Shown piece by piece: positions 13,396 through 19,115 of a stretch of DNA of 19,115 nucleotides. This DNA comes from Flavipsychrobacter sp964461535 (GTDB lineage: Bacteria; Bacteroidota; Bacteroidia; Chitinophagales; Chitinophagaceae): NCBI GenBank assembly GCA_964461535.1, contig CAYWUY010000057.1, forward strand, positions 1 to 19,115, in the 5' to 3' direction. A program made the position numbers and the translations under genes. Position 1 is the first letter of the stretch. Every line of letters begins with the position of its first letter. The notes below the pieces were generated by a model, which saw only the letters and a program-made list of their open reading frames with translations, had not been told where the DNA came from and ran no database searches.

Positions 13396-14646
13396 ATGAG
13401 TATTCAAAACTACAATCATACCGTTGCCGAACGCTTTATGCGTTATGCGCAAATAGACACACAAAGTGATCCCAATTCTTCTGCACAACCCTCTACCGAA
13501 AAACAAAAAGATTTAAGTAGAATACTTGTTGACGAACTACAAGCCATAGGTATAACAGATGCATTTTTAGACGAACATGGATATGTGTATGCTACCATAC
13601 CTGCAACCACCGATAAAAATGTTCCGGTATTATGCTTTTGTTCTCACGTAGATACCGCGCCTGATTGCAGCGGAAAGGGCGTTAAACCTATTTTGCACCA
13701 AAAATATGATGGCAAAGATATTGTATTGCCAGACGATACCAGTGTTATACTTTCTACAAAAGAGCATCCATACTTACTGCAACGCATAGGCGATGATATC
13801 ATTACTGCATCGGGAACTACACTATTAGGCGCTGATGACAAAGCGGGTGTGGCTATTATAATGGACCTAGCTAACTACTTTATGCAGAATAAAGAAGTAA
13901 AGCATGGTAAAATTCGTATTCTATTTACTCCTGACGAAGAAATAGGACGTGGTGTAGCTGCTGTTAATATGAAAACATTAGGAGCAGACTTTGGCTATAC
14001 ATTAGATGGCGGAGAAAGAGGACACCTAGAAGGTGAATCTTTTTCTGCAGATGCAGCCATTGTTACCTTTCATGGCATAAGCGCTCATCCAGGATATGCC
14101 AAAGATAAAATGGTAAGTGCTATTAAGGCTGCATCGGCATTTGTAGATAAACTACCTAAAACAGAATGGTGCCCTGAAGCTACTGAAGGCAAGCAAGGTT
14201 TTGTGCATCCTACTTCTATATCGGGTGTTTTAGAAAAAGCTACTGTTCAGTTTATTGTAAGAGACTTTGATACGCAGATGCTAGCTATACATGAAGAAAG
14301 ACTTAAAAACCTAGCTGAAGAAATAACAAAAGAATTTCCGGGAGTTACTTATGAGTTCGAGGTAAAAGAACAATACCGTAATATGAAAGAAATTCTAGAC
14401 CAACACCCTCAAGTGATGGGCTATGCAGAAAAAGCTTACCAGAGAGCTAACCTTACTCCTGAAATAATGAGTATAAGAGGTGGAACTGATGGCTCTAGAC
14501 TATCTTTTATGGGATTACCTTGCCCCAATATATTCACCGGGGAGATGGGTATTCATAGCAAACAAGAATATGTAAGTGTGCAAGACATGGAAAAAGCCAC
14601 TGAAATACTTGTTCACCTATCTCAGATATGGGAAGAACATGCATAA
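13396..14646 (+). CDS. pepT: Peptidase T (tripeptide aminopeptidase)
   Basis: PepT is a cytoplasmic dizinc M20B aminopeptidase that removes N-terminal residues from tripeptides. The 416-residue protein (E. coli about 408) shows the full metal site: His84 and Asp86 (CSHVDTAPDCSG), bridging Asp147 (LGADDKAG), catalytic Glu181 with ligand Glu182 (FTPDEEIGRG), Asp204 (YTLDGGERG) and His387 (EMGIHSKQEY). The dimerisation/lid domain lies between about 210 and 320. Its last codons overlap the next gene's ATG (ATGCATAA), and a strong hairpin lies 29 nt after the stop, so pepT transcripts probably end there in part. Confidence 0.96.
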   Translation: MSIQNYNHTVAERFMRYAQIDTQSDPNSSAQPSTEKQKDLSRILVDELQAIGITDAFLDEHGYVYATIPATTDKNVPVLCFCSHVDTAPDCSGKGVKPILHQKYDGKDIVLPDDTSVILSTKEHPYLLQRIGDDIITASGTTLLGADDKAGVAIIMDLANYFMQNKEVKHGKIRILFTPDEEIGRGVAAVNMKTLGADFGYTLDGGERGHLEGESFSADAAIVTFHGISAHPGYAKDKMVSAIKAASAFVDKLPKTEWCPEATEGKQGFVHPTSISGVLEKATVQFIVRDFDTQMLAIHEERLKNLAEEITKEFPGVTYEFEVKEQYRNMKEILDQHPQVMGYAEKAYQRANLTPEIMSIRGGTDGSRLSFMGLPCPNIFTGEMGIHSKQEYVSVQDMEKATEILVHLSQIWEEHA

Positions 14647-15394
14647 AATAATTTTAAACTGCTTACATCAATACCAACCGGAACGAGGTGGAAACCCCTC
14701 GTTCCGGTTTTCTTCTGACATTACTACTTCAGAGCTACATATATATGCCGCCAATATAGACAATGCTACAAAACTGCTGAATCTAGAACTAGAAGTACTG
14801 AACACAGAAGAAATTATACATGCTAAGCGATACAAACAAGAAGAGGATAAGCGCAGACACCTTTTAGGTAAAATATTATCTAAAACCATACTTTCTAAAT
14901 ATTTAGAAATAAACCCTATAGATGTAGCATTTGAAAATAACAATTACGGCAAACTAAGTTTAGCAAATAGAGTATCAAACCTACATTTTAATGTTTCACA
15001 TTCAGGTAAGTATGTGGCTCTAATAGTATCTAACCAAATAGTAGGAATAGACATAGAAAAATATAGGCAAGATTTTGATTATAGTCTAGTATACAGCAGT
15101 TGCTTTACGCCTAAAGAACTTACTTCTGTTGAACAGTCTAACAATAAAGAATACCCACTTAGCCTATGGGCTATGAAGGAGGCCTTTATAAAAATGCTAG
15201 GCGTAGGACTGACTGATGATATTATAAATATACCTGCCCTTGAAGGAAAACATATCATACCTGCTGAAAACAACCTGATAACTGAAGCCAGTGCAGCAAG
15301 TTTTAGTTGTAAAGAGGGATATGGCTGTGCATTTGCAGTTGCTGCACATAAATTTAAAGCAAGTCTATTTTTTGCAGAAGATATTGTGTTATAG
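14639..15394 (+). CDS. 4'-phosphopantetheinyl transferase, Sfp type
   Basis: The enzyme moves phosphopantetheine from CoA to a serine of carrier proteins (ACP, PCP). From the ATG at 14639 the protein is 251 residues. Sfp-type motifs are clear: KRRHLLGKILSKTILSKYL (71-89), NVSHSG with His121, VGIDIEKYR with Mg-binding Asp138 and Glu140, and WAMKEAFIKMLG with Trp177, Lys180, Glu181 and Lys185. The 14639 start overlaps the pepT stop by 8 nt, and no other in-frame ATG occurs before residue 179. However, the recognisable domain begins only around SELHIYAANI (31-40), and the first 30 codons contain a perfect terminator hairpin, so the N-terminus is uncertain. An upstream ATG at 14576 would lie deep inside pepT. 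The 3' end overlaps the convergent chrA by 6 nt. Confidence 0.88.
   Translation: MHKIILNCLHQYQPERGGNPSFRFSSDITTSELHIYAANIDNATKLLNLELEVLNTEEIIHAKRYKQEEDKRRHLLGKILSKTILSKYLEINPIDVAFENNNYGKLSLANRVSNLHFNVSHSGKYVALIVSNQIVGIDIEKYRQDFDYSLVYSSCFTPKELTSVEQSNNKEYPLSLWAMKEAFIKMLGVGLTDDIINIPALEGKHIIPAENNLITEASAASFSCKEGYGCAFAVAAHKFKASLFFAEDIVL
14676..14714 (+). terminator. Strong hairpin after pepT, inside the transferase 5' coding region
   Basis: A perfect 13-bp stem (AACCGGAACGAGG at 14676-14688 with CCTCGTTCCGGTT at 14697-14709), 8-nt loop, with T-rich TTTTCTT at 14708-14714. It has all traits of an intrinsic terminator for pepT yet lies within the reading frame of the following gene. Confidence 0.75.
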
Positions 15395-16624
15395 ATGCAA
15401 TGTCCAACCCAGCAATAACCACCCAATTACTATTAGGGGCGCAGGTACCTTGCTAAAGTATAATAAGCTAAATGTTATGGCCACCACCACAATATTGCTC
15501 CATTGAAACTGTATAGAGTTAAACAATACAATTCCCGATGCCCATATAATACCCACTATAGCTGCATTAATACCTTCTAGCGCTCTGTAGATGATTACGT
15601 GATGCTTCAAGTTTTCATATATAGGAAAGAAAAAGAATAAGAGCAGTGTACTGGGTAGAAATACTGCTGTGGTTGCAACTAAGCAGCCCGCAAGCTGCCA
15701 AAGTGGCCCCTGATTACTCATAGCCATACCACCTACATAAGAGCAAATAGAAAATACAGGTCCGGGAACAGCCTGCACCATGCCATAACCCGTTAGCAAA
15801 TCTGCCGAACTAACAATCTCTGGCAAACCATGTTTTATGGGGTTATTTACAAACTGATAAAACATCATAGGTAATAAAGCCTGTCCACCACCAAAAACTA
15901 TAGCACCAAACCTATAAAAATTTTCATATAAATGAAATAACAATTGATGCTCCCACCCTCCTTTTCTAGCTAATCCACTTAATACACCGGCTGTGATAAA
16001 TAATACAAAAAACAGCCACAAATTGAGCCACTTAATTTTTTTGGGCTTTTGCTGGGTAGCAGGTATACGCTTATTACTAAAATTACTAATAGTTCCGGAC
16101 AGAACAAGTAGCAGCGGGAATACCCAAGGAGACTTAAATAAGATGGTAACAATAATGCTACCTATCATTATAGATGAAGTAGCTAGATACTTCATAGTTC
16201 CCTCCATCATTTTGGCTGCTGCAAAACATACAAAACCAACCGACATGGGCTGTATATATGTAAATAATGTTAAAGGCGTATTCTTTTTATCGCTTACTCC
16301 TATTTCATTAGGAAACCAGTAATGTATTAAAAAGGAAAATAGTCCCATGAGCAAGGCTGCCGGCATTACCCATAATAATAAGGTAACTATAGCTAGTGGT
16401 ATGCCCCCTCTTTTCATGGCTATAAGAGTAACCGTTTGCGTACTGGACGGGCCTGGCAACATCTGGCAAAAAGCATTATACTCTAGTAATTCTGCCTCGG
16501 TTACATCTTTACGTTTTTGTACAAATGTCCTCACCATCATGCCCATATGCCCCTGTGGACCACCAAAGGCAGTAAAGGAGTAAAGCATAACAGCTTTTAG
16601 AAAAGGAACATGTCTGAGTAACAA
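15389..16624 (-). CDS. chrA: Chromate transporter family protein, two-domain ChrA
   Basis: The 411-residue protein has two homologous CHR halves. The first carries FTAFGGPQGHMGMM (about 17-30) and FCQMLPGPSSTQT (52-64); the second carries AIVFGGGQALLPMM (241-254) and MVQAVPGPVFSICSYVGG (282-299). Each half is rich in membrane segments. Characterised ChrA proteins export chromate, but many members are of untested specificity, so resistance to chromate is an inference. The N-terminal codon is TTG; the first ATG, at 16588, would delete RHVPFLKAV, which I take to be part of the conserved N-terminal helix, so TTG is preferred. No clear TAnnTTTG box is seen upstream. Its 3' end overlaps the phosphopantetheinyl transferase by 6 nt. 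Confidence 0.88.
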   Translation of the reverse strand: MLLRHVPFLKAVMLYSFTAFGGPQGHMGMMVRTFVQKRKDVTEAELLEYNAFCQMLPGPSSTQTVTLIAMKRGGIPLAIVTLLLWVMPAALLMGLFSFLIHYWFPNEIGVSDKKNTPLTLFTYIQPMSVGFVCFAAAKMMEGTMKYLATSSIMIGSIIVTILFKSPWVFPLLLVLSGTISNFSNKRIPATQQKPKKIKWLNLWLFFVLFITAGVLSGLARKGGWEHQLLFHLYENFYRFGAIVFGGGQALLPMMFYQFVNNPIKHGLPEIVSSADLLTGYGMVQAVPGPVFSICSYVGGMAMSNQGPLWQLAGCLVATTAVFLPSTLLLFFFFPIYENLKHHVIIYRALEGINAAIVGIIWASGIVLFNSIQFQWSNIVVVAITFSLLYFSKVPAPLIVIGWLLLGWTLHL

Positions 16625-16819
16625 ATACGTAAGTTTGGAGGTTGAAATTACCTTAAAAAATCCATTTGTTGAATTACAGGGTCTTGCATTGGCAACATAG
16701 CACTACAAATAATATGTTAGCTACTTGGCACCAAAGAAAAGAAACATATGGAACTGATTTTTATTCTAAAAAGTATCAAGATTATCTATTAACTTGCGCT
16801 TCGAAAATTAATACTAATT

Positions 16820-16963
16820 ATGACATCTCTAGTTTTAAGCGCATTTTACGATAATATTAATCAAAATGTAGGCCCTACACTTATGTGGGTTTTCTCTTTG
16901 CTTCTTACCATAGAACTAATCTATGTAATGTTCAAGTATTTGGGCACAGGCGATAAAAAATAA
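16820..16963 (+). CDS. 47-aa single-span membrane peptide upstream of pdxH
   Basis: ATG at 16820 opens a 47-codon frame ending with TAA at 16961-16963, only 5 nt before the pdxH ATG. The peptide has a polar N-terminal part (MTSLVLSAFYDNINQNVG), one hydrophobic helix (about residues 19-38, TLMWVFSLLLTIELIYVMF) and a polar GTGDKK tail. The tight spacing, clean membrane-helix design and lack of any other gene in 16625-16968 make it a reasonable small gene co-transcribed with pdxH. I do not recognise the family. No clear promoter or ribosome binding site is visible. The preceding stretch 16625-16819 contains no other feature that I can support. Confidence 0.5.
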   Translation: MTSLVLSAFYDNINQNVGPTLMWVFSLLLTIELIYVMFKYLGTGDKK

Positions 16964-16968
16964 GAGTA

Positions 16969-17625
16969 ATGTCTCATAACATTACACAACATATTGCTGA
17001 TATAAGGCAAGATTATCTTCAAGCTGCGTTAAATGAAGAGGTGGCTGGTAGTGACCCCATAGCTTTTTTCAGGCATTGGTTTAGGGATGCTTTAAATGCA
17101 GATATTACTGAAGTTAATGCAATGACTTTAGCTACAGTAGACGCTTCCGGTGCCCCTCATGCTCGTACTGTACTATTGAAAGGTATAGAAGATAATGGAT
17201 TTACCTACTTTACCAATTATAATAGCAATAAGGGTAATGAAATTGCTACCAATAACAAAGTAGCCCTTCTTTTCTTTTGGAAAGAACTAGAAAGACAAGT
17301 AAGAATAGAAGGCATAGCAGCTCCATTAAGTTATGAAGCTAATGACACTTACTTTAATTCTAGACCGGAAGGAAGTAAATTAGGTGCGTGGTCGTCTCCG
17401 CAAAGCCAAATAGTACCCGACAGAAATTTTCTTGACGAAAGGTATCAGGCTTATGTAAGAGAGTTTGAAGGCAAGGTAATACATAGACCTGCTCACTGGG
17501 GTGGTTACTTAGTAAAGCCAACAGCCATAGAGTTTTGGCAAGGACGTAGTAGCCGTATGCACGACAGAATAAAATTTACACAGCAAGCAGATGGCTCTTG
17601 GAATAGATGCCGACTAGCTCCATAA
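16969..17625 (+). CDS. pdxH: Pyridoxamine/pyridoxine 5'-phosphate oxidase
   Basis: PdxH oxidises PNP or PMP to pyridoxal 5'-phosphate, the last step of the DXP-dependent PLP pathway and of salvage, using FMN and oxygen. The 218-residue protein has the split-barrel FMN site: AMTLATVDASGAPHARTVLLKG (51-72), YFTNYNSNKGNEI (80-92), ALLFFWKELERQVRIEG (99-115), then SRPEGSKLGAWSSPQS (131-146). The C-terminal substrate block PAHWGGYLVKPTAIEFWQGR and SSRMHDR with Arg196, His198 and Arg200 leads to the typical end WNRCRLAP. Length equals that of E. coli PdxH. A terminator follows after 15 nt. Confidence 0.97.
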   Translation: MSHNITQHIADIRQDYLQAALNEEVAGSDPIAFFRHWFRDALNADITEVNAMTLATVDASGAPHARTVLLKGIEDNGFTYFTNYNSNKGNEIATNNKVALLFFWKELERQVRIEGIAAPLSYEANDTYFNSRPEGSKLGAWSSPQSQIVPDRNFLDERYQAYVREFEGKVIHRPAHWGGYLVKPTAIEFWQGRSSRMHDRIKFTQQADGSWNRCRLAP

Positions 17626-17640
17626 TAACATTAACTATAC

Positions 17641-17668
17641 AAGGTGAACATCTCAGTTCACCTTTTTT
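17641..17668 (+). terminator. Intrinsic terminator after pdxH
   Basis: Stem AAGGTGAAC (17641-17649) with GTTCACCTT (17656-17664), 6-nt loop, followed by four more T residues. Confidence 0.88.
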
Positions 17669-17719
17669 GTTACTACTAACTTTTCAAAATCTCGTGAAAT
17701 GTTCATCAGTAGCATAGAT

Positions 17720-17777
17720 GTGAAATGCATATCGGATTAATTATTAACACTAATTAATATCCTATGCTTCACTTTTT
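17720..17777. repeat. Imperfect long inverted repeat upstream of eno promoter
   Basis: GTGAA...GCATA...GG...ATTAATTA on the left (17720-17740 region) is mirrored by TAATTAAT...CC...TATGC...TTCAC ending at 17772, with 1-2 nt bulges and the core ATTAATTA-TTAACAC-TAATTAAT. TTTTT follows. It could be a second terminator, or an operator since it ends 18 nt before the eno -7 box. Confidence 0.5.
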
Positions 17778-17790
17778 AGGCATTACTAAT

Positions 17791-17798
17791 TACTTTTG
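17791..17798 (+). promoter_or_regulatory. -7 box of eno promoter
   Basis: TACTTTTG matches TAnnTTTG exactly and lies 19 nt before the ATG at 17818. No TTG is found at the best -33 distance; the T-rich run at 17773-17777 is in that area. Confidence 0.5.
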
Positions 17799-17817
17799 AT
17801 GTCAAATTATAAAAGCT

Positions 17818-19107
17818 ATGAGTTTTATTACAGACGTTATCGCTCGCCAGGTGTTAGATAGCCGTGGCAATCCTACAGTAGAAGTAGATATTCATACTAG
17901 CGAAGGTTTTGTTGGTCGTGCTGCTGTTCCTAGCGGAGCAAGTACAGGTAAACACGAAGCCGTAGAACTACGTGATGGTGACAAAAAGAAATATCTTGGT
18001 AAAGGTGTTTTGAAAGCGGTAGCCAATGTAAACGAGGTAATGGCCAAAGAACTTTATGGCCTAGACGTAACTGAGCAACGTGTTATTGACAACTTAATGT
18101 TGGAAATTGATGGTACTGCTAACAAAGCTAAACTTGGAGCTAATGCAATTTTAGCTGTAAGTATGGCTACAGCTAAAGCAGCAGCTCAGTGTGTGGGTTT
18201 ACCTTTGTATCGCTACTTGGGCGGCCCTAATGCTCGCACACTACCTGTACCAATGATGAACATCCTTAATGGTGGTGCTCATGCCGATAATAAAATTGAT
18301 TTCCAAGAGTTCATGGTAATGCCTGTAGGTGCTTCTAGTTTCAGCGAAGGCTTACGTTGGGGTGTAGAAATCTTCCATACATTAAAAACTGTATTGAAAG
18401 ATAAAGGATATAGCACTAACGTAGGTGATGAAGGTGGCTTTGCTCCTAACATCCAAAGCAACGAAGAAGCAATTGAAACAGTTCTGAAAGCTATTGAAAA
18501 AGCCGGTTACAAACCAGGCGACCAAGTAGCTATAGCTATGGATGCTGCCAACAGTGAGCTTTATAAAGAAAAAGAAAAGAAATACATATTCCACAAAAGC
18601 GATGGCAAAAAAGTAAGCAGTGAAGAAATGGTGGAATATTGGGTGAAATGGTGCAAAAAATACCCTATTATAAGTATTGAAGATGGCATGGCGGAAGACG
18701 ACTGGAAAGGTTGGAAAATGCTAACTGATGCTCTAGGAAATAAAGTACAACTAGTAGGTGACGATTTGTTTGTAACTAATGTAACTCGCTTAGAAAGAGG
18801 GATTAAAGAAAATACTGCAAACGGATTGCTAGTAAAAGTAAACCAAATAGGTACCCTTAGCGAAACTATTGATGCTGTAACCATGGCACAACACAACCGC
18901 TATAATACTATTATGAGCCATCGATCTGGCGAAACTGAAGATGCTACCATAGCTGACTTAGCAGTTGCGCTTAATTGCGGACAAATTAAAACCGGGTCTG
19001 CTAGCCGTAGCGACCGTATGGCTAAATACAATCAATTACTACGTATAGAGCAAGAATTGAATGATATTGCTTACTATCCCGGTAAAGCATTGAAATTCGG
19101 TAAATAA
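17818..19107 (+). CDS. eno: Enolase (phosphopyruvate hydratase)
   Basis: Enolase interconverts 2-phosphoglycerate and phosphoenolpyruvate. The complete 429-residue protein matches the normal bacterial length. It starts with the typical ITDVIARQVLDSRGNPTVEV. Catalytic residues are Glu205 (VGDEGGFAP) and Lys340 within the enolase signature LLVKVNQIGTLSET (337-350), with Mg ligands Asp242 (MDAANSE), Glu288 (SIEDGMAEDDW) and Asp315 (VGDDLFVTN). SHRSGETEDATIADLAV and KTGSASRSDR-type blocks follow. It is cytoplasmic. It has its own promoter and follows a terminator, so it starts a new transcription unit; the downstream side is outside the window. Confidence 0.98.
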   Translation: MSFITDVIARQVLDSRGNPTVEVDIHTSEGFVGRAAVPSGASTGKHEAVELRDGDKKKYLGKGVLKAVANVNEVMAKELYGLDVTEQRVIDNLMLEIDGTANKAKLGANAILAVSMATAKAAAQCVGLPLYRYLGGPNARTLPVPMMNILNGGAHADNKIDFQEFMVMPVGASSFSEGLRWGVEIFHTLKTVLKDKGYSTNVGDEGGFAPNIQSNEEAIETVLKAIEKAGYKPGDQVAIAMDAANSELYKEKEKKYIFHKSDGKKVSSEEMVEYWVKWCKKYPIISIEDGMAEDDWKGWKMLTDALGNKVQLVGDDLFVTNVTRLERGIKENTANGLLVKVNQIGTLSETIDAVTMAQHNRYNTIMSHRSGETEDATIADLAVALNCGQIKTGSASRSDRMAKYNQLLRIEQELNDIAYYPGKALKFGK

Positions 19108-19115
19108 TATAACCA

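Noticed and set aside
14576..14638. Upstream ATG of the phosphopantetheinyl transferase frame
   Set aside because: These 21 codons lie entirely within pepT and do not resemble the family N-terminus; the ATG overlapping the pepT stop is more natural.
16666..16854. 62-codon plus-strand ORF from a TTG, or 46 codons from the ATG at 16714
   Set aside because: No recognisable domain, promoter or neighbour logic; it overlaps the better-supported 47-aa ORF at 16820 in another frame and the chrA upstream region.
18279..18896. Minus-strand ORFs inside eno, and similar antisense frames within other genes
   Set aside because: They are shadows of strongly conserved coding sequence with no domain or expression signals of their own.

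Overview
The window looks like chromosomal DNA of a Bacteroidetes (Bacteroidota) bacterium, probably near the Chitinophagaceae/Sphingobacteriales. The support is: AT-rich DNA, several promoters of the Bacteroidetes type (TAnnTTTG -7 box, once with a good TTG -33 box) set very close to start codons, few Shine-Dalgarno sequences, a mitochondrial-like citrate synthase, a DUF6249-type membrane protein beside an ECF sigma factor, and protein sequences typical of the phylum. The genus cannot be fixed from this window.

Layout. 1-1116: 3' half of an FdhF/YdeP-family molybdopterin oxidoreductase, cut by the window edge. 1236-3480: a UMF1-family MFS transporter and an MBL-fold hydrolase. 3575-4924: purB. 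4997-6282 (minus): anmK followed by a 63-aa membrane protein. 6349-6479: a highly structured intergenic block behind the citrate synthase gene (6496-7815, minus). 8002-8947 (minus): tRNA-Trp, secE and nusG, without the usual rplK downstream or tuf upstream. 9158-10912: a divergent ECF-sigma locus (DUF6249-like membrane protein one way; sigma factor and putative anti-sigma the other) with matching ECF-type promoter motifs on both strands. 10916-12341 (minus): a lipoprotein glutaminyl cyclase and an unrecognised gene that overlaps it. 12401-13354: a small secreted CarboxypepD_reg-like protein converging on a MarC-family membrane protein. 13396-15394: pepT and a phosphopantetheinyl transferase with overlapping ends. 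15389-16624 (minus): a two-domain ChrA transporter. 16820-17625: a previously uncalled 47-aa membrane peptide and pdxH. 17818-19107: enolase.

Most genes are housekeeping (purine synthesis, murein recycling, TCA cycle, glycolysis, PLP synthesis, transcription elongation, Sec translocon). They are mostly single transcription units bounded by clear intrinsic terminators, and several convergent pairs have no spacer. I see no IS element, prophage, CRISPR array or defence island. The points most worth following are the divergent ECF promoter pair, the repeated 'TAnnTTTG + 4 nt + ATG' geometry implying leaderless mRNAs, the 131-bp nested inverted-repeat block at 6349-6479, the terminator hairpin inside the phosphopantetheinyl transferase 5' coding region, and the break-up of the tuf-trnW-secE-nusG-rplK neighbourhood.
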